A stretch of DNA of 64,000 bases from Trebonia sp963759545 (GCA_963759545.1 CAVXAB010000014.1:1-64000), one strand, 5' to 3'; positions 45,572 to 55,545 are shown, counted from the stretch's first letter. Notes: a model not told the origin generated them from the letters alone. Program-made: numbers and translations.

Positions 45572-46835
45572 GTGCACATCCGAAAGTTGGGTACCCGGTC
45601 GCTCGGGCGGCAGTTCGGCTGGCTGTGGGCAGCTTACGCCGTCAGCGCCTACGGGTCGGGGATCGGGTTCGGCGCCTTCCCGCTGATCGCGATCAGGGTG
45701 CTGCACGCCGGGCCGGTCGAAGTGTCCGCCCTCGCGGCGGCGGGGCTCGCGGTCGGTGCCGTGGTCGCGGTGCCGCTCGGCCCGTGGGTGGAGTTCCGGC
45801 GCAAGCGGCCGGTGATGATGACGATGGATCTCACCCGGTTTGCCGCGCTGATGACGATCCCGGCCGCGTACGCGCTCGGCTGGCTAAGCTTCGCCCAGCT
45901 CCTCGTGGTCTCTATCGTCGTGGCCGCGGCCAAGATCGCGTTCAACGCGGCGAGCGGTGCGAACATCAAGTCCCTGGTGAAGCCGGAGGACCTGCTCGTC
46001 GCCAACGGCCGGTTCGAATCAACGACCTGGACCGCCCTGGTGGTCGGCCCGCCGCTCGGCGGTGCCGCCGTCGGGATCCTCGGTCCGGTGACGACCGTGC
46101 TGGCCGACGCGGTCAGCTACCTGCTGTCGGCGGTGGGAATCGCCGCGATCGGCGAGCGTGAGCCGCGCCCGGAGCGGCCAGAACCGTCGCGGCTCAGGAC
46201 CGATGAGCTGCTCGACGGATGGCGCCACATCCTGAGCAGCCCGGCGCTGCGCCCGGTGTTCTTCAACAGGCTCCTGGTCGGCGGCCTGATCCTCGGGGCC
46301 GAGCCGCAGCTCGCCGTGCTGATGCTCGGGCAGCTCAGGTTCGCGCCATGGCAGTACACTCTGGCGTTCGGTGCGCCCTGTATCGGCGGTTTTATCGGCT
46401 CTCGGCTGGCCGGCGCTCGTCGCCCGGTTCGGACAGCACCGGATCATGCTGGTCTTCGGCGCGCTTGGGGCCTGGTGCCCGCTCTGGCTGGCGTTCACCG
46501 GTGCTGGCACCGCCGGCGTGGTGCTCGTCATCGCGGTGCAGTTCGGTGTCGTCTTCGGCATGGGCGTGTATAACCCCGTGGCGGCCGCTTACCGGCTCGA
46601 GCACACGGAGAAGCACCTCGTCGCCCGCGTGCTCGCGGCCTGGTCGGTGTCCACCAGCCTGACCACCGCCGCTCTTACCGCGGCATGGGGCGGGCTCGCC
46701 GCCCTCACGAGCCCGCGCATCGCGATCGCTGTCGCGGGCGTGCTGCTGCTGGCTACCCCGTTCCTGCTGCCGCGCCGCGAGCGTGTGCCTGAGCCGGCCC
46801 CCGCCGCGGCCGCACGGGTTAGCATCTCAGGTTGA
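45572..46835 (+). CDS. MFS transporter (one frameshift)
   Basis: About 420 residues from GTG 45572. Motif A-like VEFRRKRPVMMTMD between segments 2 and 3, and about twelve membrane segments; resembles enterobactin/multidrug MFS_3 exporters. A +1 shift near 46408 (extra G after CTGGCC) separates GGFIGSRLA from ALVARFGQHRIMLVFG. Divergent from the LysR gene and likely its target. Confidence 0.82.
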
Positions 46836-46846
46836 CGGGAAGATTT

Positions 46847-46886
46847 TCGGTGCCTACCGGGCAGGGTCGGTGCCTACCGGGCAGGG
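46847..46886 (+). repeat. Exact 20-bp tandem duplication
   Basis: TCGGTGCCTACCGGGCAGGG occurs twice head to tail (46847-46866, 46867-46886) in the gap between the MFS stop and the next gene. It contains no clear operator symmetry. A duplication this exact is recent or selected. Confidence 0.85.
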
Positions 46887-46936
46887 ACGGCCGCTGGGTC
46901 GGCGGCGTCCGCGGTGGTTTGGAGATGGAGGCCACG

Positions 46937-47242
46937 GTGTCGGCGACTCTCAGGCTGGTACGGGAGGGCATCGGCATGGAGTTGTGGCGTGGCAAGTACG
47001 AGGTCACTGTCGACGGCGAGCGGGTCGGCTCACTCGAGCTCCACGATTCGGTTGAGACGCCGGTTGAACCGGGACACCACACGCTGCGCGTCGAGCGCGG
47101 CCGCTACACGAGTCCTGCCCGCCCCTTTGACGTAGCCGACGGCGAGACGGCCAACTTTCGCTGTCACGGCGCGAACATCTGGCCTCGCTTCGTCGCGTCC
47201 CTCGTCAAGCCGGACCTGGCCATCTCGCTGCGCCGAGAGTAG
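46937..47242 (+). CDS. Small hypothetical protein (101 aa)
   Basis: GTG 46937 is chosen because GGAGG at 46927-46931 stands five bases before it; the in-frame ATG 46925 overlaps that site. The protein is predicted to be all beta (MELWRGKYEVTVDGERVGSL, then PGHHTLRVERGRYTS and FDVADGETANFRCHG), like a short PEGA-type beta domain, ending with a possible membrane-proximal helix. Function unknown. It is 11 bases ahead of the phosphotransferase gene and may be co-transcribed. Confidence 0.65.
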   Translation: MSATLRLVREGIGMELWRGKYEVTVDGERVGSLELHDSVETPVEPGHHTLRVERGRYTSPARPFDVADGETANFRCHGANIWPRFVASLVKPDLAISLRRE

Positions 47243-47253
47243 TTTCTCCAGGC

Positions 47254-48269
47254 ATGACCGATCTCCCTGGCCTTGACCTGGAGCGCCTCGCCACCTGGTT
47301 CGACGACACCTGTCCCGGCGAGGTCGGCGGCCCGCTGACGGGCCGGCTGATCGCGGGGGGCCGGTCCAACCTGACGTACGAGGTCAGCGACGGCACCAGG
47401 AGCTGGGTGGTGCGCCGCCCGCCGCTCGGGCACGTGCTCGCCACCGCGCACGACATGGAACGCGAGTACCGGGTGATCACCGCACTGCGTGATACCGCGG
47501 TTCCCGTTCCGCTGACCTACGCCCTGTGCGCGGACCCGGACGTGGTCGGCGCGCCGTTCTACGTGATGTCGGACGTCGACGGTGTCGTCTACCGGACGGA
47601 CGACCAGCTGGCCGCGGTCGGTCCCGCCCGGGCCCGGGTCATCGCGGAGCGCCTGATCAGCACGCTCGCGCAGCTGCACGCGGTGGTTCCGGCGGAGGTG
47701 GGGCTGGCGGACTTCGGCCGCCCGCAGGGCTTCCTCGCCAGGCAGGTGCGCCGTTGGAAGAAGCAGCTCGACGCGTCGCGCAGCCGCCCGCTGGCCGGCA
47801 TCGACGAGCTGCACGCGCTGCTCGCGGCCGATCCCCCCGACGGGTCGCCGCCCGCCATCGTGCACGGCGACTACCGGCTGGACAACGTGCTTGTCGGGGC
47901 CGACGACAAGATCGCGGCGGTGGTGGACTGGGAGATGGCCACGCTTGGCGACCCGCTGACCGACGTGGGGCTGCTCATCGTGTACCAGCGGATGGACCGG
48001 CTTGGCGAGGGGCCGATGGCCAGCGACGCGCCCGGCTATCCCAGCGTGCCGGAAGTGCTCAACCTGTACGCCGCAGCCAGCGGGCGGGACCTTTCCGACC
48101 TTGGCTTCTACATCGCCCTCGCGTCGTTCAAAGCGGCGGTGATCCTCGAGGGCATCCATTTCAGGTACGTCCACGGCCAGACGGTCGGCGAGGGGTTCGA
48201 GGAAATCGGCACCCTGGTCGAGCCCCTGGTCGCTTCCGGACTGGCCGCGATGCGGGAAGAGGAAAGCTG

Positions 48270-48270
<1 letters not shown>
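47254..48270 (+). CDS. Aminoglycoside phosphotransferase-like kinase (ACAD10/11 N-domain type)
   Basis: 338 residues. Kinase motifs: GGRSNLTYEVSDG, IVHGDYRLDNVLV with the catalytic Asp, and VVDWEMATLGDPLTDVG. This family is fused to or encoded beside an acyl-CoA dehydrogenase (as in human ACAD10/11), where it phosphorylates a 4-hydroxyacyl-CoA so that it can be eliminated and enter beta-oxidation. Its TGA overlaps the following dehydrogenase ATG by one base. Confidence 0.88.
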
Positions 48271-49497
<1,227 letters not shown>

Positions 49498-49530
49498 GCC
49501 GGGTTCTCAACTGCTGCTTTCTTGTCGGTG

Positions 49531-49587
49531 TTTCGGCGCGCCCGACTAGCTGCGGTCCGGTTTTCGGCGCGCCCGGTTTTCGGCGCG
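49531..49587. repeat. Three direct copies of TTTCGGCGCG
   Basis: Copies at 49531-49540, 49562-49571 and 49578-49587, the first two followed by CCC. They lie between the dehydrogenase stop and the HNH remnant. Probably debris of a rearrangement; no function seen. Confidence 0.6.
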
Positions 49588-49591
49588 ACTG

Positions 49592-49775
49592 CCTTACGAC
49601 AAGGGCGGGCGGACCTGCGCGTGCAACGCCGGCGCGCGCAGCCTGCGCGCAGCAGGGCCTGCCACCAGGTCAGTCACCCGGATGGAAAGTCACCCAGCCC
49701 AAACCCGGCTGGCACCGGTGGGAGACCCCAGCCGGCCGCACCTACACCCAAGGTCCCAAGCGCTATCCGACCTGA
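49592..49775 (+). pseudogene. HNH endonuclease (DUF222 family) C-terminal remnant
   Basis: In one frame PYDKGGRTCACNAGARS, the HNH-adjacent block of DUF222/13E12-type endonucleases; in another frame, after a break, PGWKVTQPKPGWHRWETPAGRTYTQGPKRYP and TGA at 49773-49775, which is the conserved C-terminus of the same family. The N-terminal 400 or so residues are absent. Signature of a lost mobile or repeated endonuclease gene. Its end overlaps the MarR stop. Confidence 0.75.
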
Positions 49776-50275
49776 GCCGCCCCGCGCCCTGAGGTGCTGA
49801 TGTCTTCGACGGCGTCGCAGGCGGTCGCGACCGGGTCCACGGAGTTCACGTGCGTCGCCAGCGCGGCCAGCAGGGCACGGAACGCCGCCTGGTCCTCGGG
49901 GGAGAGGCCGCCGAGGATGTGCTGCTCGGCTCGGGTGAAGCGCTTGTCCAGGTCCTCGAGAACCGTCCTGCCGTGGTCGGTGGCCACGACTAGCCTGGTG
50001 CGGCGGTCGCCAGGATCTTGGCGGCGCTCGACAAGGTCCGCCTTAACCAGGTCATCGAGCAGGTAGGTCATAACCGTCCGGTCAATGCCCAGCCGGGTCG
50101 CGAGGGCGGCCTGGCTGCCCGCCTCGTCCCGCGCGGCGGCGGACAGGACCTGGTAGCCGCGATGGCCGCCGGGCAGGCCTTCGGTCACCGCGTCGGCCGC
50201 CTTGACGTACCCGCGGAACACCACGGCCAGTCCCCAGCCAAGCTCCCCGGCAAGGCGGTCGGTCATCGCGCTCAT
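49763..50275 (-). CDS. MarR-family transcriptional regulator
   Basis: 170 residues from ATG with first base 50275. Winged helix with YQVLSAAARDEAGSQAALATRLGIDRTVMTYLLDDLVKADLVERRQDPGDRRTRLV, the typical DRR wing. Divergent from the LLM-hemerythrin gene across an inverted repeat, so it probably represses that gene and itself until a ligand binds. Confidence 0.9.
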   Translation of the reverse strand: MSAMTDRLAGELGWGLAVVFRGYVKAADAVTEGLPGGHRGYQVLSAAARDEAGSQAALATRLGIDRTVMTYLLDDLVKADLVERRQDPGDRRTRLVVATDHGRTVLEDLDKRFTRAEQHILGGLSPEDQAAFRALLAALATHVNSVDPVATACDAVEDISTSGRGAAQVG

Positions 50276-50311
50276 GCTCCCATGGTACGGCCATCCGCTG
50301 GAGCGCAGATA

Positions 50312-50342
50312 GTCTGTGTGTAATATAATCTTCTACACAGAC
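50312..50342 (+). promoter_or_regulatory. MarR operator and -10 box of the LLM gene
   Basis: GTCTGTGT (50312-50319) and ACACAGAC (50335-50342) are perfect 8-bp arms around an AT-rich centre containing TATAAT (50324-50329), 35 bases before the LLM ATG. An inner TGTGTA/TACACA pair is also present. Placement of the operator over the -10 box suits repression. Confidence 0.7.
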
Positions 50343-50363
50343 GATCTAGTGGGAGGGGTCGGC

Positions 50364-51917
50364 ATGTCCGATTACGGTCACGACCTGCTGTTCGGGGTGT
50401 TCCTGCCGCCGCTGGCGCAGCAGGCGGACGGGGTGCTCGCGCTGGCACGGCGCGCGGACGAGGCGGGGCTGGACATGGTCAGCGTCCAGGATCATCCGTA
50501 CAACCCGCAGTTCCTAGACACCTGGACGCTGCTCACCACGATCGCGGCGGCCACGTCGCGGGTCAGGGTGTTCCCCAACGTTGCGAACCTCCCGCTGCGG
50601 CCGCCGGCCATGCTCGCGCGCGAGGTGGCCACGCTCGACATCCTCTCCGGCGGACGAGCCGAGCTCGGCATCGGGGCCGGAGCGTTCTGGGACGCGATCG
50701 AGGCCATGGGCGGCCCGCGACGTTCACCCGGTGAATCCGTGGCGGCGCTGCGCGAGGCGATCGGCGTGATCCGCGCCCTGTGGACGCCGGGCCGGGGTGC
50801 ACGACTCACCGGAGACCACTACTCGCTGCACGGCGCGAAGCCCGGGCCGTTCCCCGTCCATGACATCGGGATCTGGGTCGGGTCGTATAAGGAGCGGATG
50901 CTCCGCCTCACCGGGGAACTGGCCGGCGGATGGCTGCCGAGCTCGCCGTACGCACCGCCCGAGCAGCTCGCGGGGATGAACGCGATCATCGACCGCGCCG
51001 CGTCCGACGCTGGCCGGTCGCCGCGGGACGTGCGCCGCTTGTACAACATCTCCGGCTCTTTCGCCGGCGGCGGGTCGGAGTTCCTCCAGGGGCCGCCCAA
51101 GGTCTGGGCCGAGCAGTTGACTGGCCTTGCCCTGGACGAAGGGATCAGCGGGTTCATCCTTACGGTCAACGACACTCAGACGATCGACCAGTTCGCCGCC
51201 GAGGTCGTGCCCGCCGTCCGAGAGTTGGTGGCGGCCGAGCGCGCGGGCCACGGCTCGCGGGCAGTCGCCAGGGGGGCGGGAACCACGGACGCCGGAACCG
51301 CCGACACGGCGCTTGGCGTGGACCCGACACCAGATAGCGGAGTGCGGCTGAGTGCCGAGCGGCTGTGGGATGAGTCGCAGCGCCCGCGCGGGCCCAGGCC
51401 CACCGCGGTCGCCGAGTACAGCGCGGCAGGACGCGCGCTCGCACAGGAACTGGTCGCGGTGCATGACCACCTGCGCGGCGAACTGTCGCAACTCAGGGAG
51501 ATGATCGGCCAGGTGGCGGCGGGCAGCCTGGATCCGGGAACGGCACGCTCGGAGATCGCCAAGCTCACGATGCGGCAGAACCAGTGGACCGTAGGCGCGT
51601 ACTGCGAGAGCTACTGCCGGCTCGTCGGGATGCATCACACGCTCGAGGACCAGGCGCTGTTTCCTGGACTCCGCTCACTCGATCAGCGGCTGGCGCCCGT
51701 GGTCGACCGGCTCCACGCGGAGCACCTGCTGATCGCGGGGGTGCTCGAGCGGGTAGACGCGGCACTGGTGGCGCTGGTCACGTCGCCGGCCACGGGGATG
51801 TTGGAACTGCGATCGGCGGTGGACCTGCTGACCGACACGCTGCTGTCGCACCTGTCCTACGAGGAGGGCGAACTGGTGGAGCCACTGGGAAGGCTAGGCC
51901 CGGCTCTTTACGGCTAG
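50364..51917 (+). CDS. LLM-class flavin/F420 oxidoreductase fused to a hemerythrin (HHE) domain
   Basis: 517 residues from ATG 50364, with GGGAGGGGTC upstream. The N-terminal 300 residues form a luciferase-like monooxygenase barrel (FGVFLPPLAQQADG, SVQDHPYNPQFLDTW, LDILSGGRAELGIGAG). After a Ala/Asp-rich linker, the last 170 residues carry a hemerythrin-type His/Glu set: VHDHLRGELSQL, GMHHTLEDQALFP, LHAEHLLIAGVL and HLSYEEGELVEPL. A di-iron O2- or NO-sensing domain on a flavin enzyme suggests oxygen-linked control or electron transfer. MarR gene is divergent. Confidence 0.85.
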   Translation: MSDYGHDLLFGVFLPPLAQQADGVLALARRADEAGLDMVSVQDHPYNPQFLDTWTLLTTIAAATSRVRVFPNVANLPLRPPAMLAREVATLDILSGGRAELGIGAGAFWDAIEAMGGPRRSPGESVAALREAIGVIRALWTPGRGARLTGDHYSLHGAKPGPFPVHDIGIWVGSYKERMLRLTGELAGGWLPSSPYAPPEQLAGMNAIIDRAASDAGRSPRDVRRLYNISGSFAGGGSEFLQGPPKVWAEQLTGLALDEGISGFILTVNDTQTIDQFAAEVVPAVRELVAAERAGHGSRAVARGAGTTDAGTADTALGVDPTPDSGVRLSAERLWDESQRPRGPRPTAVAEYSAAGRALAQELVAVHDHLRGELSQLREMIGQVAAGSLDPGTARSEIAKLTMRQNQWTVGAYCESYCRLVGMHHTLEDQALFPGLRSLDQRLAPVVDRLHAEHLLIAGVLERVDAALVALVTSPATGMLELRSAVDLLTDTLLSHLSYEEGELVEPLGRLGPALYG

Positions 51918-51944
51918 CCGGATCGGCCCCGGGCACAGCCGCCT

Positions 51945-52355
51945 TTACTCCGGAATGCTCCAGGCGCGTTCCGGGGTGACACGGATGGCCGTGTTGTAGC
52001 TGTCGTACCACTCCTGGGTGTAGCCCATCGCCTGGATGCTGCCGAGATACTTGTCCAGCATTCCAGGGACCTCCGATGGCGGGGGCGCGCCATTAACCAC
52101 CTCGGCCTGTCCGGAAATCACCACGACGTCTCCGCCATCAGGCGTGGAGTTGAAGTGCAGAGAGACATGGTCGTTGGCGGCGATGTGCTTGAGCTTCGCG
52201 CCGTCCGGCAGTGAGTAGATGGTGACGACCGTCCCATCCCACACAAACCAGACCGGGCGCGGCGCGGGCCGCCCGGCAGGCGTGACGGTCGTCAGCCACA
52301 CGATGTGATCGTTAACGAGGTGCTTTTCGACCTGCCCGGTGAGCTCGAATGCCAT
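51945..52355 (-). CDS. Pyridoxamine 5'-phosphate oxidase-fold, F420-dependent-type protein
   Basis: 136 residues from ATG with first base 52355; the longer frame has no better start. Split beta-barrel pattern: HIVWLTTVTPAGRPAPRPVWFVWDG, VTIYSLPDGAKLKHIAANDHVSLHFNS, VVVISGQAEV. Matches the actinobacterial F420-binding TIGR03667-like group. Probably a small F420H2-dependent reductase or F420-storage protein. Convergent with the LLM gene. Confidence 0.8.
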   Translation of the reverse strand: MAFELTGQVEKHLVNDHIVWLTTVTPAGRPAPRPVWFVWDGTVVTIYSLPDGAKLKHIAANDHVSLHFNSTPDGGDVVVISGQAEVVNGAPPPSEVPGMLDKYLGSIQAMGYTQEWYDSYNTAIRVTPERAWSIPE

Positions 52356-52446
52356 GACACAAAAGCCTAGACCCACCCATGGAAGGCTTACTCCCCTCCA
52401 GTGCCGCATGGGATCATCTCCTTAGCTCTGGTCGCCAGAAGGGAGC

Positions 52447-53112
52447 ATGTTCTTGAGCTCTCTAGGCAAAGAACCCGGCATTACCTGGTACGACGTTCTC
52501 GGGGTGCTGCCGGGTGCCACGGCCGAGCAGGTCCAGCAACAGCACGAGGCCAAGACGAGGCTGCTGCGACCGGAACTGGTCGCGGGCGCGCCTTCGCCGG
52601 TCATCGCGGCAACCTCACGCGCACACGAGATTCTCGACGCCGCCCGGCGCGTGCTGGCGGATCCGGCGAATCGTGCGCGTTATGACGAAACGGCCGGTAT
52701 CCGCCGCCGCGGCGGGGGCCTGTCACCGCCCGCGAGCTTCCCCTCTCAGCCCCGAACCGAGCGGCCGGACGTCGAATTCATCGGGGACAATGCCGGATTG
52801 GAAGTGCTTGGTGCCCTTCTGCTCCTGGATAACTGGATGACGCCGCATCCGCGCTTGCCGAGACGTGTCGCGGTGCCGGACGTCCGGGGACTGTTCTATA
52901 GCGTGTGCCTTGGGATCACGGGGAAGCTGGGTTTTCGCCTCAATACGGTCAGGCTCACCGAATATCCCATGCCGGTAGACGGCCTTGTCGTCGGCCAGTC
53001 TCCCGGTCCAGCGGTGCGGGCACGCAGGGGCAGTGCGCTGACGGTTCAGGTGTGGCACCCACCTGCCCGACGCGGCCGCGATGGCACGCGGCTGGCACGG
53101 CCAGCCTCGTAA
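52447..53112 (+). CDS. J-domain-like protein with C-terminal PASTA domain
   Basis: 221 residues. The first 80 residues look like a J-domain (TWYDVLGVLPGATAEQVQQQHEAK, then AHEILDAARRVLADPANRARYDE), but the HPD tripeptide that activates DnaK is missing, so it is J-like. A Pro-rich linker and a hydrophobic patch (LEVLGALLLLDNW) follow, then a PASTA-like repeat (VAVPDVRGLFYSVCLGITGKLGFRLNTV...VVGQSPGP) as in PknB. Role unknown; the PASTA end might bind wall fragments if exported, but no signal sequence is seen. Confidence 0.72.
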   Translation: MFLSSLGKEPGITWYDVLGVLPGATAEQVQQQHEAKTRLLRPELVAGAPSPVIAATSRAHEILDAARRVLADPANRARYDETAGIRRRGGGLSPPASFPSQPRTERPDVEFIGDNAGLEVLGALLLLDNWMTPHPRLPRRVAVPDVRGLFYSVCLGITGKLGFRLNTVRLTEYPMPVDGLVVGQSPGPAVRARRGSALTVQVWHPPARRGRDGTRLARPAS

Positions 53113-53169
53113 GGCGCTATTCATAAGAGCGCCAGGGCCGCAATGCCGTTACTTAAGTGGTGCGTGATG

Positions 53170-53322
53170 CCCGTGCGCGGGCTGACACGCGGCGCCCGCG
53201 CACGGGCGCGGCCTGATCGACAAGGATTTCGCTTTTCATGTGGATTCCGCAGCTCATAAGCTGCGGAATCCACATGATCATGGTCCAAGCCACGGAGCCG
53301 CCGGGACAATCCGGACGAAACG
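53170..53322. repeat. Dispersed palindromic element, copy 2
   Basis: A perfect 12-bp hairpin (CCCGTGCGCGGG 53170-53181 / CCCGCGCACGGG 53195-53206), then GCGCGGCCTGATCGA, then an 18-bp perfect inverted repeat (53237-53254 and 53259-53276; core GTGGATTCCGCAGCT) with loop CATA, followed by ATCATGGTCC and a right flank GGAGCCGCCGGGACAATCCGGACG..AACGGGC. Same part order as copy 1 at 16518-16662, with the stem longer here. Lies between the J-domain gene and tRNA-Ala. Confidence 0.8.
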
Positions 53323-53430
53323 GGCACACGCGAAGCCGTCGCGAAGCCGTACGCGAAGCCGTCAAGCGTCGTGAACGCGCATCACGTCAGCGCGCCTATG
53401 CGGCGGACTGACGCCCGGATGAATGTCGCC

Positions 53431-53506
53431 TGGTGGAGCTTAGGGGACTCGAACCCCTGACCCTCTGCTTGCAAAGCAGATGCTCTTCCAGCTGAGCTAA
53501 AGCCCC
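53431..53506 (-). tRNA. tRNA-Ala (anticodon TGC)
   Basis: Minus strand: GGGGCTT acceptor, D-arm TAGCTCAGCTGGAAGAGC, anticodon stem CTGCT with loop TTGCAAA and AGCAG, T-arm AGGGGTTCGAGTCCCCT, acceptor AAGCTCC, discriminator A and encoded CCA (53433-53431). Anticodon TGC. Its position with tRNA-Ile near gyrA is the standard actinobacterial order. Confidence 0.97.
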
Positions 53507-53929
53507 GAGATTTACTCCGCCAAGGGTACCAGCGGTTACTCGTCAACATAGACAACCAATCAGAGGTAGCGCTACAGTGAGTAACGCGCTACGCACAGTA
53601 GCCGGGTACTCTCCGGGCTACCCCGCAAGGTAGCGCCGCGGGCGTTCCGGGTTCCGGGGGGTTACCGGGGATACCCGCAGGCGGGCCGCTAGGCGGCCGA
53701 CCCCGCCTGGCGGCCGGGCCACCGACGCCGCCGCAATCCCCCGAGGCCTGAGAGGGATCTGGTGGGCGTTGTCTGGGGTGAGGGTGGAGGTCCGGTGAAC
53801 CAGCGCGGTCGGGCGGCCGGCGCTGACATCTCGGTATGGATCGTGCACCTTATCCGCGCGGTGTGGCGACGGTGCTTCATCCACGGCGGTGAGGCATGAC
53901 GCGCGGAAGGCGCGGCGCCGCGCCGGCGG
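53507..53929. other. Gene-free interval between tRNA-Ala and Fpg-type gene
   Basis: No frame here looks coding. It should hold the tRNA-Ala promoter on the minus strand. One imperfect hairpin is formed by GTAGCCGG (53599-) and CCGGGCTAC around GTACTCT. The rest is GC-rich without repeats I could relate to anything. Confidence 0.5.
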
Positions 53930-54826
53930 TCATCCCCGTCCCCTGTCTGGAGATAACTTGAGGAGGCGGGAAAGCCGACGGTCGGCTAGGGGCTTGCCGC
54001 CGGTCTGGCAGGTGGGGCAGTACTGGAGCGAGGAGTCGGCGAACGAGACCTCGCGTATCGTGTCCCCGCAGACCGGGCAGGGCTGACCAGTCTTGCCGTG
54101 CACGCGCAAGCCGGTCTTCTTCTCGCCTTTGAGATCGGCCGCCGCGAGTCCCGCCGAGCGCTCAACCGCCTCACGAAGCGTGGTCACCATCGCGGCATGC
54201 AGCGTGGCGACCTCATCAGGCGTGAAGCTTGAGGCGAGCTTGAACGGTGACATCTTCGCCGCGTGCAGCACCTCGTCTGAGTAGGCGTTACCGATTCCCG
54301 CGATGATGTGCTGGTCGCGGAGCACGCCCTTGATCTGGGTCCGGCGGCCTTTGAGTATCGCGGCGAGCGCGTCGACATCGAAGTCGTCCGCCAGCGGCTC
54401 GGGCCCGAGGCTAGCCACGCCGGGCACGTCGGCGACGTCCCTGACCAGGTAGACGGCGAGCCGCTTCTGCGTGCCCGCCTCGGTGAGGTCGAACCCGGCA
54501 CCGTCATCGAGGACGAGCCTGAAGGCCAGCGGGCTCTTGCCCGGCTTGACTGGCTTGTCCGGTATGTCTTCCCGCCAGCGCAGCCAGCCGGCTCGGGCGA
54601 GATGGAAGACCAGGTGCAGGTCGCCATCGGGACCGGAGGCGGTCAGGTCGAGGAACTTGCCGTGCCGTCCCACGTCGGCGATGGACCGCCCGGTCAATGC
54701 GGACAGCGGCGGGTCGAAGGTCTTCAGTACGGCGAACGACGCCGCGTCGGCACGGGCGACGACGCGGCCCTTGGCATGCTCGCGCAGGAAGGCGGCGAGC
54801 GCTTCGACTTCCGGGAGCTCCGGCAT
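53930..54826 (-). CDS. Fpg/Nei-family DNA glycosylase
   Basis: 298 residues from ATG with first base 54826. Starts MPELPEVEALA, giving the catalytic Pro2/Glu3 once Met is removed; the helix-two-turn-helix region has GVLRDQHIIAGIGNAYSDEVLHAAKMSP; the C-terminal zinc finger is CPVCGDTIREVSFADSSLQYCPTCQT. It excises damaged bases and cuts the abasic site. The class is the actinobacterial Fpg-like 2 (HhH-PELPE) type, so substrate range may differ from MutM. Confidence 0.92.
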   Translation of the reverse strand: MPELPEVEALAAFLREHAKGRVVARADAASFAVLKTFDPPLSALTGRSIADVGRHGKFLDLTASGPDGDLHLVFHLARAGWLRWREDIPDKPVKPGKSPLAFRLVLDDGAGFDLTEAGTQKRLAVYLVRDVADVPGVASLGPEPLADDFDVDALAAILKGRRTQIKGVLRDQHIIAGIGNAYSDEVLHAAKMSPFKLASSFTPDEVATLHAAMVTTLREAVERSAGLAAADLKGEKKTGLRVHGKTGQPCPVCGDTIREVSFADSSLQYCPTCQTGGKPLADRRLSRLLKLSPDRGRG

Positions 54827-54858
54827 GACTACAAGTGTAAAAGGTGTTTTCCCGCGAT

Positions 54859-55545
54859 TCAGTTCGCGCTCGACGCCTCGGCGACCAGATCGGGAAGCGT
54901 CGTGATGCTGTCGAGCACATGGGTCGCGCCCGCCTCAAGGAGGGCGGCGGCACGGCGTCCGCTGCCCACGCCAACCAGGACCCTGGCTCCGGCGCGGTAG
55001 CCGGACAGCACGCCGTCAGGAGTGGCGCTCACCACAGCCACCTCGCGTACATCCGCGGCGCCGAGCCTGAGCATCGCGGTGAGCACCGGGTCTGGCCAGG
55101 GGAAGCCGCGCGGCGCGTCGTCGCCGCAGAGGACGAGGTCCGCGGCCTGCAGCAGCCTGAGAAGTTCGCCGCACGAACGACGGGACAGCATAGTGAGCAG
55201 GCAGATCTTGGCACCGGACCCCGCCGTCTTGCCCATCGCGTCGGCGACGTCGACCGGGACGTCAAGCCCGAACCGCTGCGCGGTGGCACGGAACGAGCGC
55301 TCGAACGCGAGCAACGCCGCCTGGGCGCGAGGCTCGTCGCCATCGAACAGGTCGCGCAGCACGGCGGCCGGCGCGCGCCCGTGCGAGCGGTCGAATCTGA
55401 CCATGGAGCGGGCGTAGTCCTGCGTTCCCGCGACGATTCCCTGGGTCGCGATCGCCTCGGCGAACGCCCGCTCGACAATGGAACCGTCGATGACGATGCT
55501 CGTCAGGTCGAAGCAGACGAGCGAGATCGGGGGTGAATCAGTCAT
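54859..55545 (-). CDS. HAD-superfamily hydrolase, phosphonatase-like, with atypical motif I
   Basis: 228 residues. HAD motif I reads VCFDLTSIVIDG: the nucleophile Asp is present, but the second acid (D at +2) is replaced by Thr, as in phosphonatase-type members (DxAGT). Motif II is LLTMLSR and motifs III/IV include FPWPDPV and VVSATPDGVLSGYRAG. Function cannot be named. Lies 32 bases upstream of the glycosylase gene on the same strand. Confidence 0.75.
   Translation of the reverse strand: MTDSPPISLVCFDLTSIVIDGSIVERAFAEAIATQGIVAGTQDYARSMVRFDRSHGRAPAAVLRDLFDGDEPRAQAALLAFERSFRATAQRFGLDVPVDVADAMGKTAGSGAKICLLTMLSRRSCGELLRLLQAADLVLCGDDAPRGFPWPDPVLTAMLRLGAADVREVAVVSATPDGVLSGYRAGARVLVGVGSGRRAAALLEAGATHVLDSITTLPDLVAEASSAN

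Noticed and set aside
53618..53884. Open frame between tRNA-Ala and the glycosylase gene
   Set aside because: No ribosome site, low-complexity composition and no recognisable motif.
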